64,000 nucleotides of DNA from Pseudogulbenkiania ferrooxidans 2002 (GTDB lineage: Bacteria > Pseudomonadota > Gammaproteobacteria > Burkholderiales > Chromobacteriaceae), in NCBI RefSeq assembly GCF_000174355.1, contig NZ_ACIS01000004.1:344364-408363 (forward strand). Direction: 5' to 3'. Numbering within the stretch: position 1 is the first letter of the stretch; every line of letters begins with the position of its first letter. The notes beneath the pieces are model-generated. The model had not been told where the DNA came from, did no database searches, and saw only the letters and a list, made by a program, of their open reading frames with translations. The position numbers were made by a program, and so were the translations under genes. Positions 26,384 through 36,644 of the stretch are shown here, piece by piece.

Positions 26384-27259
26384 TTACTTTTCCTGGCTGA
26401 ACAGCACGTCCAGCTTCTGCTCGTAAGCGTGGTAGCCCAGATGGTCATAGAGCTCCATGCGCGTTTGCATCTTGTCGATCACGTTTTTCTGCGTGCCGTC
26501 CTGGCGGATCGCGCTGTACACCTCCAGGGCCGCCTTGCTCATGGCGCGGAACGCAGAGAGCGGGTAGAGCACCAGGCTCACGCCGTTGGCGCCGAGTTCC
26601 TGCGTGGTGTAGAGCGGGGTGGAGCCGAACTCGGTGATGTTGGCCAGTACCGGCACTTTCACGGCGGCGGCGAACTGCTTGTACATCGCCAGATCGGTCA
26701 TCGCCTCGGGGAAGATCATGTCCGCGCCGGCCTCGACGCAGGCCACGGCGCGCTCGATCGCGGCGTCCAGGCCTTCCACGGCCAGCGCATCGGTGCGGGC
26801 CATGATCACGAAGCTGTCGTCACGGCGCGCATCCACGGCCGCCTTGATGCGGTCGACCATCTCGTCCTTGGACACGATCGCCTTGTTCGGGCGATGGCCG
26901 CAGCGCTTCTGCTGGACTTGGTCTTCGATGTGTACCGCGGCGGCGCCGGCCTTTTCCAGGCTGCGGATGGCGCGGGCGATGTTGAACGCGCCGCCCCAGC
27001 CGGTGTCGATGTCCACCAGCAGCGGCAGCTCGGTGGCCTCGGTGATGCGGCGTACGTCGATCAGAACGTCTTCCAGCGTGGTGATGCCAAGATCAGGAAT
27101 GCCGCACGAGCAGGCCGCCACGCCGCCGCCGGACAGGTACAGCGCCTTAAAGCCGGCGTGCTCGGCCAGGCGGGCGGCGTAGGCATTGACGGCCCCCATC
27201 ACCTGCAACGGTTTTTCCTGCTCCACGGCCTGTCTGAAACGGTTTCCCGGGGTGTGCAT
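26384..27259 (-). CDS. prpB: 2-methylisocitrate lyase PrpB
   Basis: Splits 2-methylisocitrate into pyruvate and succinate. 291 residues of the isocitrate lyase superfamily with Q-K-R-C-G-H (Cys120 catalytic), L-V-D-I-D-T-G-W-G and H-I-E-D-Q. The ATG at 27259 follows AGGAGAA at 8 bases; an ATG at 27283 lacks a site. First gene of the prp transcript, with a good promoter at 27298-27327. No prpR-type regulator is adjacent within the window. Confidence 0.95.
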   Translation of the reverse strand: MHTPGNRFRQAVEQEKPLQVMGAVNAYAARLAEHAGFKALYLSGGGVAACSCGIPDLGITTLEDVLIDVRRITEATELPLLVDIDTGWGGAFNIARAIRSLEKAGAAAVHIEDQVQQKRCGHRPNKAIVSKDEMVDRIKAAVDARRDDSFVIMARTDALAVEGLDAAIERAVACVEAGADMIFPEAMTDLAMYKQFAAAVKVPVLANITEFGSTPLYTTQELGANGVSLVLYPLSAFRAMSKAALEVYSAIRQDGTQKNVIDKMQTRMELYDHLGYHAYEQKLDVLFSQEK

Positions 27260-27297
27260 CGCGCGTTCTCCTTGCGTCGTCATGGGGTGATGGCTGA

Positions 27298-27327
27298 ATT
27301 CTAGCAAGTGCTTGGTTGGTGTGTAAA
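27298..27327 (-). promoter_or_regulatory. Probable sigma-70 promoter of the prp genes
   Basis: On the minus strand TTTACA (27327-27322), 18-base spacer, TAGAAT (27303-27298). The predicted start is about 30 bases before the prpB ATG. An AGCA..TGCT dyad overlaps the spacer and -10. Confidence 0.65.
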
Positions 27328-27538
27328 GGGCGCCGAGCACACAATGGCAAATCCCTTAAACAGAGGGTAGACGGTGACGCTGGCGGGTGCCGGGGAAAAC
27401 GACGCGCCGCCGCATTCGCCCCCGCTGACGCGGCATTGCCCTCGCCGGCGAGGCGGGGGGGGCAACGCCGCGAGCCGGGGCTTTCCGCCGTTTTCGTTTG
27501 GAGGCATCTCTGCTATGTTTCGCTCAGCACCACCAGTG

Positions 27539-27566
27539 GGAACTCATCACCCACCCTCTGGTCTAG
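27539..27566 (+). promoter_or_regulatory. Sigma-E-type promoter of rpoE
   Basis: GGAACTC, 15-base spacer, GTCTAG, matching the extracytoplasmic sigma-E consensus (GGAACTT-N15-GTCTAA) at all but one base in each element. It lies 66 bases before the rpoE ATG and implies positive autoregulation. Confidence 0.8.
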
Positions 27567-27631
27567 ACCGTGTCCGCCATGTGAAATACACCAAATAAAC
27601 CGGTGGGCAATTCAGGGAGCATTACAACGAC

Positions 27632-28231
27632 ATGAGTGATCGTGAAATCGATCAACAGTTGGTGGAGCGTGCACAGCGAGGTGAAAAAAGAGCGTTCGAT
27701 CTACTTGTCAGCAAGTATCAGCGCCGTTTAGCTCGGCTGTTGTCGCGGTTTTTACGCGACAGCGCAGACATCGAAGACGTGACACAGGAGGCCTTCGTCA
27801 AGGCATACCGCGCCTTGCCGTCGTTTCGCGGCGAGAGTGCGTTCTATACCTGGCTATACCGGATTGGCATCAACACCGCCAAGAATTTCCTGAGTGCCAG
27901 CGGGCGACGCCCGGTCATCAACAGCGAAGTGGAGGATGAAGATGGTGAAAGTTTCGACATGGCGTCGCAACTCCCCGACTTCAACACCCCCGAATCGGAG
28001 TTGATGAACAAGGAAATCCTGAACACGGTGAATGCAGCGGTAGAGGCATTGCCTGAGGAACTGAGGACGGCGATTTCGCTGCGGGAAATGGATGGTCTGT
28101 CCTACGACGAAATCGCCAAGGTGATGAATTGTCCCATCGGTACGGTTCGTTCGCGCATCTTCCGGGCGCGCGAAGCAATCGCAACCGAGCTTAGGCCGCT
28201 GCTCGACACGGCCAAGAATAAAAGGTGGTAA
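27632..28231 (+). CDS. rpoE: RNA polymerase sigma factor RpoE (sigma-E/AlgU)
   Basis: Extracytoplasmic-function sigma factor of 199 residues for envelope stress. Region 2 (about 20-85: Y-Q-R-R-L-A-R-L-L-S-R-F, D-V-T-Q-E-A-F-V-K-A-Y-R-A-L) and region 4 (about 130-185: G-L-S-Y-D-E-I-A-K-V-M-N-C-P-I-G-T-V-R-S-R) are intact. The ATG at 27632 follows a weak GGGAG-like site. Its promoter matches its own consensus, and the anti-sigma gene follows at once. Confidence 0.96.
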   Translation: MSDREIDQQLVERAQRGEKRAFDLLVSKYQRRLARLLSRFLRDSADIEDVTQEAFVKAYRALPSFRGESAFYTWLYRIGINTAKNFLSASGRRPVINSEVEDEDGESFDMASQLPDFNTPESELMNKEILNTVNAAVEALPEELRTAISLREMDGLSYDEIAKVMNCPIGTVRSRIFRAREAIATELRPLLDTAKNKRW

Positions 28232-28233
28232 GC

Positions 28234-28737
28234 ATGAAAGAATCATTATCCGCACTGGTGGATAACGAACTCGACGGACCAGAGGCCTCCAAGCTGATCA
28301 GTGCCGCCAGTACCGACGAGTCGTTGAAGGAAGCATGGGATGAGTATCACCTGATCGGTGATGCCATGCGCGCCTCCGGCCTGAACAGCATCAACGTGCG
28401 CCATCGCGTCGCGGCACGCCTGGCCGAGGAGCCGACCGTGCTGGCGCCGCGGCGCTGGTTACGACAGGGCAGCGTGCGCACGGTCGGCGCGGTGGCGCTG
28501 GCCGCGAGCATGAGCTTTGCCGCCGTGGTGGCGTGGCAGCAGCTGGCGGTCAACGGCCAGGGCGCCGCCATGGTCGCGGAGAAGGGGGTGCCGGTGCAGG
28601 TGGCTCAGCAGGTCGAGCCAGCCAACGGCCCCATGGCACGCGACAACGGCGCCGACCCTTATCTGCTGGCGCATCAGGAAATGGCTTCCGACCCTGATGT
28701 GGTGAAAGTCTCGCTGGGCAACGGAGTTCGCCATTGA
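28234..28737 (+). CDS. rseA: Anti-sigma-E factor RseA
   Basis: Inner-membrane anti-sigma factor of 167 residues. The cytoplasmic N-terminal domain (S-A-L-V-D-N-E-L-D-G-P-E) binds sigma-E; one membrane span is at about residues 85-105; the rest is periplasmic and would be cut during stress. The ATG at 28234 follows AAAGGTGG two bases after the rpoE stop. The stop overlaps the rseB start. Confidence 0.9.
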   Translation: MKESLSALVDNELDGPEASKLISAASTDESLKEAWDEYHLIGDAMRASGLNSINVRHRVAARLAEEPTVLAPRRWLRQGSVRTVGAVALAASMSFAAVVAWQQLAVNGQGAAMVAEKGVPVQVAQQVEPANGPMARDNGADPYLLAHQEMASDPDVVKVSLGNGVRH

Positions 28738-29696
28738 TGCGGCTGAAGCACCTGACTGCCATTGTGTGTATTGCTCTGCCGGCATTGGCGCATGCCGCCG
28801 ATGACTGGCAGACCCTCAAGAAATCCGCCCAGGCCAGCCGTAACCAGGTCCTGACCGGAACCTATCTGCACCAGATGAGCGGTGTGGTGGAAACGTTCCA
28901 CATCGTGCGCGGTGCGGGAACGGAGGGCGTGATCGAATTGCGCCAGTCGCTGGACGGCACGCCACGCGAGATCGTCCGCAACGGCAGCGAACTCACCGGT
29001 TACGGGCCGGACAAGAAGGCGCTGATGGCCGCCAAGGTCAGTGCCATGCGGCTGTTCCCGGCCTTGCTGCCGGACGACATGGCCGGCGTCGCCGAGTCCT
29101 ACACGCTCAAGCGCCTCGCCGGCGATCGTGTCGCCCAGCGCGAATGCGACTGGCTCGAACTCAAGGCCAAGGACCGGGCGCGCTACGGCCTGCGCCTGTG
29201 CCTCGATCGTGCCAGCCTGCTGCCGCTCAAGATCATGACGCTGTCGCCGGCACAGGAGCCGGTCGAGCAGTACATGTTCACCGAGCTCGACCTGGCGGCG
29301 CCGAAGGATCGCAACCAGTTCAAGCCGCATTACCCGCTCAGCCTCCCCATCCGCAACGCCAGCACCTCGGTGCCGCCGAGTGGTGCCGGGATGGAAGGCG
29401 TGGAAGTCAGCGGCTTGCCCAGTGGCTTCCGCCTGATCCGTGCCCTGCAGCGCAGCCTGCCGGGGCAGGCCGAACACGCGGTGCGGCACCTGGTGTATAC
29501 CGATGGTTTGGTCATGCTGTCGCTCTTCATCGAGCCGGCTGGGGCTGAGCCGCGCGTCGAACGCGTGAGTACGCTGTACGGCGTCGTGGCCATGGCCTCC
29601 GGTAGCCAGGGCGGCATGCAGCTCACGCTGGTGGGCGATCTGCCGGAAGCCAGCATGATGTCCTTGCTCAAATCGATTCGAGTCGTACAGAAATAA
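28737..29696 (+). CDS. rseB: Periplasmic sigma-E regulator RseB (MucB)
   Basis: 319 residues with a signal peptide (M-R-L-K-H-L-T-A-I-V-C-I-A-L-P-A-L-A-H-A). MucB/RseB fold: an N-terminal LolA-like domain and a smaller C-terminal domain. It shields RseA from proteolysis until envelope signals release it. The start overlaps the rseA stop as TGATG. Confidence 0.92.
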   Translation: MRLKHLTAIVCIALPALAHAADDWQTLKKSAQASRNQVLTGTYLHQMSGVVETFHIVRGAGTEGVIELRQSLDGTPREIVRNGSELTGYGPDKKALMAAKVSAMRLFPALLPDDMAGVAESYTLKRLAGDRVAQRECDWLELKAKDRARYGLRLCLDRASLLPLKIMTLSPAQEPVEQYMFTELDLAAPKDRNQFKPHYPLSLPIRNASTSVPPSGAGMEGVEVSGLPSGFRLIRALQRSLPGQAEHAVRHLVYTDGLVMLSLFIEPAGAEPRVERVSTLYGVVAMASGSQGGMQLTLVGDLPEASMMSLLKSIRVVQK

Positions 29697-29704
29697 CAAA
29701 AACG

Positions 29705-30172
29705 ATGGTAGAAACGCAGGCCAGGGTGCTCGCCACCGAGCAGGCATTCGCCTTGGTGGAGCCCCGTCCCCATTCCTCGTGCCGCCGCTGCGATCCGGTC
29801 GCCGGCTGCCGTGCCCTGTCACTTTCCCGCATCATCGGTTCGACCGACCGCCGCGTGCGCGTCCACAATCCGTTGGGCGCCGAGGCAGGCGACTGGGTGC
29901 TGGTGACGGTGCCGCGACAGCACGTGTCCATGGCGGCTTTCCTCGTGTATCTCGTGCCGCCGGCGGGACTGGGCGTCGGGCTCTCGTTCGGCGCCGGCGC
30001 GAGCGAGCCGGTGTCGCTGCTGGCCGGCGCGGCGCTGTTCGTCATCGGCCTGTACGCGGCGCGGCGCGAGCTCCGGCGTCGCCGGCGTTCGCCCCTGCTG
30101 CAGCCGACCATCACGGCCATCTATCCCTCAGAACCCTTGATGCTGGAGAAACCATGTCGGTCCAAAAACTGA
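29705..30172 (+). CDS. rseC: RseC/MucC-family membrane protein
   Basis: 155 residues. The N-terminal part has C-R-R-C-D-P-V-A-G-C (Cys26, 29, 35), the cysteine cluster of RseC/SoxR-reducing proteins, followed by two hydrophobic spans (about 78-97 and 103-120) and a basic tail. It modulates the sigma-E pathway or SoxR reduction in other bacteria. It overlaps the start of mucD by 19 bases. Confidence 0.85.
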   Translation: MVETQARVLATEQAFALVEPRPHSSCRRCDPVAGCRALSLSRIIGSTDRRVRVHNPLGAEAGDWVLVTVPRQHVSMAAFLVYLVPPAGLGVGLSFGAGASEPVSLLAGAALFVIGLYAARRELRRRRRSPLLQPTITAIYPSEPLMLEKPCRSKN

Positions 30173-31575
30173 TTGCCTCTGCCATGCTGGCAGCTGTTGT
30201 GGTGTCGGGTCCGGTGTACGCCGCCGAGGCGCGTGTGCTGCCCGACTTTACTCAGATCGTGGAGCAGGAAGGCAAGGCCGTGGTCAACATCAGCACCACG
30301 CAGACGGTGCGCGAGACCATCAATGCCGTACCCGAGGAATTCAATGGCGATCCGTTCTTCGAGTTCTTCCGGCGCTTCGCTCCGCCGCAGCAGCAGGAGC
30401 GCAAGGAGCGCTCGCTGGGCTCCGGGTTCATCGTGTCGGCAGACGGTTATGTCATGACCAACTCGCACGTGGTGGCGCGGGCCGACGAAATCACCGTCAC
30501 GCTCGGTGACAAGCGCACCTTCAAGGCGCGACTGGTCGGTTCCGATGCGCGCACCGACGTCGCGCTGTTGAAGATCAATGCCAGCCACCTGCCGGTGGCG
30601 CATATCGGTTCTTCGGCCAACCTCAAGGTCGGAGAATGGGTGCTGGCGATCGGCTCGCCGTTCGGCTTCGAAAACTCGGTCACCTCGGGCATCGTCTCCG
30701 CCAAGGGGCGCAGCCTGCCGGACGAGAACTACGTACCGTTCATCCAGACCGACGCCGCGGTCAACCCCGGCAACTCCGGCGGTCCCCTGTTCAACCTGAA
30801 GGGCGAGGTGGTCGGCATCAACTCGCAGATCTACAGCCGCTCCGGCGGCTTCATGGGCATCTCCTTCGCCATCCCGATCGACGTGGCGGTCAAGGTGGCC
30901 GACCAGCTCAAGTCGGAAGGCAAGGTCAGCCGCGGCCGCATCGGCGTCGCCATTCAGGAGTTGAGTCCGGAGCTGGCCGCATCGTTCGGGCTTGCCAGCC
31001 CCAATGGCGCCCTGATCAACTCGGTGGAAAAGGACGGGCCGGCCGACAAGGCGGGTCTGCGGGCCGGCGATATCGTGCTCAAGATCGACGGCCAGCCCGT
31101 CGAGTCGTCGGCCGACATGCCGCGCCTGATCGGTGCCATGCGCCCGGGCAAGCCGGTGGCGGTGGAAGTCTGGCGTAACCGGGCGCGCCGGGTCGTCACC
31201 GTGGTGCTGGCCGAACTCAAGGACGAGGCCCCCAGCATTGCCGAACGCGAATTCCGCCAGCCGCAGAAACCGGCCGAACCGCAGGGGGAAAACCTGTCTG
31301 CGATCGGCTTGTCGCTGGTCGAGCTGACGCCGGCGCAACTCAAGCGTCTCGGCATCGACTACGGTCTCCTGGTGCGCAAGGTGTCCGGCCCGGCCGAGCG
31401 CGTCGGTATGGCGGCGGGCGACGTCATCGTCGGCGTCGGCAGCGAGCCGCTGAAGAATCCTCGCCAGCTGCGCGAAGCGCTCAACGCCGCGCGCAAGGGC
31501 GGCACGGTCGCCCTGCAGGTGCTGCGCCGCGGCGTGACGCTGTTCGTGCCGTTGACCGTGGAGGAGGGGAAATGA
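30154..31575 (+). CDS. mucD: Periplasmic serine protease MucD/DegP (Do family)
   Basis: 473 residues: signal peptide, trypsin-like domain with catalytic His105 (T-N-S-H-V-V), Asp135 (R-T-D-V-A-L) and Ser208 (G-N-S-G-G-P), then two PDZ domains. It degrades or refolds damaged periplasmic proteins and closes the envelope stress loop. The ATG at 30154 follows GGAGAA; the open frame begins earlier only because it reads through rseC in another frame. A GTTGGCCGAA copy at 30612-30621 encodes S-A-N. The stop overlaps the next start (ATGA). Confidence 0.96.
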   Translation: MSVQKLIASAMLAAVVVSGPVYAAEARVLPDFTQIVEQEGKAVVNISTTQTVRETINAVPEEFNGDPFFEFFRRFAPPQQQERKERSLGSGFIVSADGYVMTNSHVVARADEITVTLGDKRTFKARLVGSDARTDVALLKINASHLPVAHIGSSANLKVGEWVLAIGSPFGFENSVTSGIVSAKGRSLPDENYVPFIQTDAAVNPGNSGGPLFNLKGEVVGINSQIYSRSGGFMGISFAIPIDVAVKVADQLKSEGKVSRGRIGVAIQELSPELAASFGLASPNGALINSVEKDGPADKAGLRAGDIVLKIDGQPVESSADMPRLIGAMRPGKPVAVEVWRNRARRVVTVVLAELKDEAPSIAEREFRQPQKPAEPQGENLSAIGLSLVELTPAQLKRLGIDYGLLVRKVSGPAERVGMAAGDVIVGVGSEPLKNPRQLREALNAARKGGTVALQVLRRGVTLFVPLTVEEGK

Positions 31576-31811
31576 GGCTGACGCTGTACTTCCGCGAGTA
31601 TTGCAGCCTGTGTCACCAGATGCTGGCTGAACTCCAGCCGTGGCAGCAAAAGCACGGCTTCGCGCTCGACGTGATCGACGTCGATGCCGACCCGGTGCTA
31701 GAGGAGCGCTTCAACGAACTGGTGCCGGTATTGATGGATGGCGAGCACGAAATCTGCCATTACCATCTTGATACTCAGCGGCTGGCTGCACATCTTGGCG
31801 AAATCGGCTAA
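31572..31811 (+). CDS. Glutaredoxin-like thiol protein
   Basis: 79 residues with thioredoxin fold and C-S-L-C (Cys11, Cys14) redox motif: M-R-L-T-L-Y-F-R-E-Y-C. It matches the small glutaredoxin family (DUF836) that commonly follows mucD and precedes lepA in betaproteobacteria. It is coupled to mucD by a four-base overlap. The redox partner is unknown. Confidence 0.85.
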   Translation: MRLTLYFREYCSLCHQMLAELQPWQQKHGFALDVIDVDADPVLEERFNELVPVLMDGEHEICHYHLDTQRLAAHLGEIG

Positions 31812-31814
31812 AAT
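31809..31814 (+). promoter_or_regulatory. Possible -10 element for lepA
   Basis: TAAAAT overlapping the glutaredoxin stop codon. The -35 position (CTGCAC at 31786-31791) is poor. It lies upstream of the hairpin at 31835, so the hairpin would fall in the leader of this transcript. Confidence 0.4.
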
Positions 31815-31834
31815 CCGCGCCAGTGTGAGTTGTC

Positions 31835-31863
31835 AAGGGCACGCCAGCGTGCCCTTAATTTTT
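31835..31863 (+). terminator. Intrinsic terminator between glutaredoxin gene and lepA
   Basis: AAGGGCACG and CGTGCCCTT around CCAG, then AATTTTT. It ends 11 bases before the lepA ATG, leaving almost no leader after it, so it may also act on transcripts begun at the TAAAAT upstream. Confidence 0.75.
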
Positions 31864-31874
31864 GCTGGATACCG

Positions 31875-33668
<1,794 letters not shown>

Positions 33669-34643
33669 GTGGGGGCCAATCTGTTCTGGGTGTTCGTGGT
33701 CGTGGCCGCCATCGGCCTGATGCTGATCGTCTTCAGCGGTGGCAGGCGAGAAGCGGCCGCCAAGGACTGGCCGGCCCCGATCCAGTGGGGCTACCTGGCG
33801 CTGGTGGTCGGCGGCTTCGGCATTCTATCCAACGCCATGAGCTTCACCGCCGTGATGCTGGTGTTCGTGCTGATCACCGGCGTGGTGTGGGGGCTCGACA
33901 AGCTGCTGCTGGCCAGGAAGAGAATGGCCGAAGGGCGCGAGGTTGGGCATTTCGTCGACTACGCGCGCGGCTTCTTCCCGGTCATCTTCGTGGTGTTCGT
34001 GCTGCGTTCCTTCCTGGTCGAGCCGTTCCAGATCCCCTCCAGCTCGATGCGGCCGGGTTTGGTGGTCGGCGACTTCATCCTGGTCAACAAATTCTCCTAC
34101 GGCCTCCGCGTGCCGGTGTTGAACAACGTGCTGATCCCGGTCAACAAGGTGGAGCGTGGCGATGTGGTGGTGTTCAACTTTCCGCCGCAGCCCAGCGTCA
34201 ACTACATCAAGCGCGTGATCGGTCTGCCGGGCGACACGGTGGAATACCGCAACAAGCGCCTGACGGTGAACGGCAAGCCGGTTCCGGACGAGAAGGACGG
34301 CACCTACGAATACCTGGAACAGGGGCTGGCGATGATCCATAACGACCAGTTCCACGAAACGCTGGGCAACAAGCGCTTCCAGGTGTTGAATATTCCCGAG
34401 GCTCCGACACTGAGCCTGAGCCAGGTGAGCGACTTCCCCTTCCGCGACCGTTGTGTCTATGATGACAACGGCTTTGCCTGCCGCGTGCCGGAAGGCCACT
34501 ACTTCATGATGGGCGACAACCGCGACAACAGCCTGGATGGCCGTTATTGGGGTTTCGTCGCCGACAAGCTGCTGGTGGGCAAGGCGTTCCTGGTATGGAT
34601 GAACTTCAACGACCTGTCGCGTATTGGTCATGCCATTCGTTGA
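33669..34643 (+). CDS. lepB: Signal peptidase I
   Basis: Cleaves signal peptides at the inner membrane. 324 residues with N-terminal membrane spans (about 5-22, 40-72, 102-115), catalytic P-S-S-S-M (Ser126) and Y-I-K-R-V-I-G-L-P-G-D (Lys181), and G-D-N-R-D-N-S-L-D-G-R near the end. The start is a GTG directly after the lepA stop, preceded by GGGAG inside lepA. Part of the lepA-lepB-rnc-era chain. Confidence 0.96.
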   Translation: MGANLFWVFVVVAAIGLMLIVFSGGRREAAAKDWPAPIQWGYLALVVGGFGILSNAMSFTAVMLVFVLITGVVWGLDKLLLARKRMAEGREVGHFVDYARGFFPVIFVVFVLRSFLVEPFQIPSSSMRPGLVVGDFILVNKFSYGLRVPVLNNVLIPVNKVERGDVVVFNFPPQPSVNYIKRVIGLPGDTVEYRNKRLTVNGKPVPDEKDGTYEYLEQGLAMIHNDQFHETLGNKRFQVLNIPEAPTLSLSQVSDFPFRDRCVYDDNGFACRVPEGHYFMMGDNRDNSLDGRYWGFVADKLLVGKAFLVWMNFNDLSRIGHAIR

Positions 34644-34676
34644 CAGGACTTCGACTTGGACAGTCAAGGGGGAGCA

Positions 34677-35042
34677 ATGCAGCGAACTCAACGCGGGTTT
34701 ACAATCATTTCCACCATGCTGCTGATGGTGTTCATCGGCGGCATCATCCTGCTCGGTTTCAAGGTGATCCCGGTCTACACTGAGTATTCTGCGGTCAAGC
34801 AGGCAGTGCGGGATGTGGCAGGTGAAACCTCGGCCAGCGAGTACCAGATTCGCAAGGATTTCAATACCAAAGCCGATGTGGCCGATATCAGTTCGATCCG
34901 CGGTCAGAATCTTGAGGTGGTTGCGGGCGCGGGTGTGGTGCATGTCCGTGCCGCCTATCGTCGCGAAGTTCCCTTGTTTGCCAATGTCGGGCTGATTTTT
35001 GACTTTGAAACCGAAGCGGGCAAAACCGATTCTTCCCAATGA
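34677..35042 (+). CDS. DUF4845 family single-span protein
   Basis: 121 residues: R-G-F-T-I-I-S-T-M-L-L-M-V-F-I-G-G-I-I-L-L-G-F-K-V-I-P-V-Y gives one N-terminal membrane helix with a prepilin-like R-G-F-T start, then a small soluble domain. DUF4845 proteins sit between lepB and rnc in many beta- and gammaproteobacteria; function unknown. The ATG at 34677 follows GGGGGAG; a TTG at 34656 is in frame but has no such site. It overlaps rnc by four bases. Confidence 0.85.
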   Translation: MQRTQRGFTIISTMLLMVFIGGIILLGFKVIPVYTEYSAVKQAVRDVAGETSASEYQIRKDFNTKADVADISSIRGQNLEVVAGAGVVHVRAAYRREVPLFANVGLIFDFETEAGKTDSSQ

Positions 35043-35755
35043 CCGTATCACAGACTGAAGTAAAGTTCGGCCGCCTGTCGGTGGCGTTGGGCTATCGTTT
35101 CACTCGGCCGGAACTGCTGCGCCAGGCATTGACGCACCGCAGTTTCGGCTCGCCCAATAACGAGCGTTTCGAATTCATCGGCGACAGCATTCTCAACTAT
35201 ACCGTGGCGCGCATGCTGTTCGACCGCTTCCCGAGCCTGAGCGAGGGCGAGCTGTCGCGCCTGCGTGCCAACCTGGTCAACCAGAGTTCGCTGGCCGAGA
35301 TCGCCCTGGGGCTGGGCCTGGGCGATTACCTCTACCTGGGCGAAGGTGAACTGAAGAGCGGCGGATTCAACCGCCCCTCGATTCTGGCCGATGCCCTGGA
35401 AGCGACCTTCGCCGCCGTCAGCTTCGACACCGACTTTGCCGCGGCCGAGAACGTGGTGCGCCGCCTGTACGAGCAACGGGTGGCCGCGATCGATCCGACC
35501 AAGCACGCCAAGGATGCCAAGACCCGGCTGCAGGAAGCCTTGCAGGCCAGAAAGCTGGCGCTGCCGAAATACCGTATCCTCTCCCAGAGTGGAGAGGCTC
35601 ATGAACAATGGTTCAAGGTGGAGTGCGACCTCGGCGAGCTGGCGGTGATCGTCACCGGCGAGGGCGGCAGCCGCCGCGCCGCCGAACAGCAATCGGCCGA
35701 AGCCGCGCTGCAACACCTTGAACAGAAACTGCCTTCGGGCAAGAAACGCGCATGA
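35039..35755 (+). CDS. rnc: Ribonuclease III
   Basis: Cuts double-stranded RNA in rRNA and mRNA maturation. 238 residues: catalytic domain with N-E-R-F-E-F-I-G-D-S (Glu42, Glu45, Asp49) and A-D-A-L-E-A, then a C-terminal double-stranded-RNA-binding domain (about 160-230). The signature has F and I in place of the more common L-E-F-L, a mild change. It is coupled to its neighbours by four-base overlaps at both ends. Confidence 0.96.
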   Translation: MTVSQTEVKFGRLSVALGYRFTRPELLRQALTHRSFGSPNNERFEFIGDSILNYTVARMLFDRFPSLSEGELSRLRANLVNQSSLAEIALGLGLGDYLYLGEGELKSGGFNRPSILADALEATFAAVSFDTDFAAAENVVRRLYEQRVAAIDPTKHAKDAKTRLQEALQARKLALPKYRILSQSGEAHEQWFKVECDLGELAVIVTGEGGSRRAAEQQSAEAALQHLEQKLPSGKKRA

Positions 35756-36642
35756 CAGACACTCCATTCCACTGCGGCTTCGTCGCCATCGTCGGTCGTC
35801 CCAACGTCGGCAAGTCGACGTTGATGAACCACCTGATCGGCCAGAAGGTTAGCATCACCTCGAAGAAGGCGCAGACCACGCGCCACCGCGTCAACGGCAT
35901 CCATACCGAAGACACCGCCCAGTTCGTTTTCGTCGACACCCCGGGCTTCCAGACCTTCCACAAGGGCGCGCTCAACGAGGTGCTCAACCGCAGCGTGAAG
36001 GAAACGCTGTCGGACGTGGACTGCGTGCTGTTCGTGATCGAAGCCATGCGCTGGACCGGTGCCGACAAGGAACTGTTGCCGCTCTTGCCCAAGCACACCC
36101 CGGTGATGCTGGTGATCAACAAGCTCGACAAGGCCAAGGACAAACAGGCGCTGATGGAATTCATCGAGACGGTGAAGGCCGACTTTGCCTTCGCCGACGT
36201 CGAGGTGGTTAGCGCCAAGCATGGTCAGCGTCTGGCCGAACTGCTCGACAAGGTGCGCCCGCGCCTGCCGGAATCGATGCCGCTCTACCCCGAGGACATG
36301 GTCACCGACAAGAGCGAACGCTTCCTCGCCGCCGAGATCGTGCGCGAGAAGCTGTTCCGTTACCTGGGCGAAGAACTGCCATATTCGATGAACGTGGAAG
36401 TCGAGCAATTCGAACTCGACGGCGCCTTGCGCCGCATCCACATCGCCGTGCTGGTCGACAAGGAAGGCCAGAAAGGCATTCTGATCGGCAAGGGCGGTGA
36501 AAAGCTGAAGAAGATTTCGACCGAAGCCCGCCTCGACATGGAAAAGCTGTTCGACGGCAAGGTTTACCTGGAGGTGTGGGTCAAGGTCAAGAGCGGTTGG
36601 GCCGACGACGTGCGCTTCCTCAAGGAATTCGGTCTTCACTGA
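35752..36642 (+). CDS. era: GTPase Era
   Basis: Ribosome-assembly GTPase that binds 16S rRNA. 296 residues: G-R-P-N-V-G-K-S-T, D-T-P-G-F-Q and N-K-L-D-K in the GTPase domain, then the KH domain with I-G-K-G-G-E-K-L-K-K-I near 240. It overlaps rnc by four bases, the standard rnc-era arrangement. Confidence 0.97.
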   Translation: MTDTPFHCGFVAIVGRPNVGKSTLMNHLIGQKVSITSKKAQTTRHRVNGIHTEDTAQFVFVDTPGFQTFHKGALNEVLNRSVKETLSDVDCVLFVIEAMRWTGADKELLPLLPKHTPVMLVINKLDKAKDKQALMEFIETVKADFAFADVEVVSAKHGQRLAELLDKVRPRLPESMPLYPEDMVTDKSERFLAAEIVREKLFRYLGEELPYSMNVEVEQFELDGALRRIHIAVLVDKEGQKGILIGKGGEKLKKISTEARLDMEKLFDGKVYLEVWVKVKSGWADDVRFLKEFGLH

Positions 36643-36644
36643 TC

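Larger units (their letters stand above)
27260..27631. other. Divergent control region between prpB and rpoE
   Basis: About 372 bases. It contains the prp promoter (minus) close to prpB, a GC-rich central stretch at about 27370-27480 with an 8-G run, and the sigma-E promoter of rpoE. No gene seen. Confidence 0.7.
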
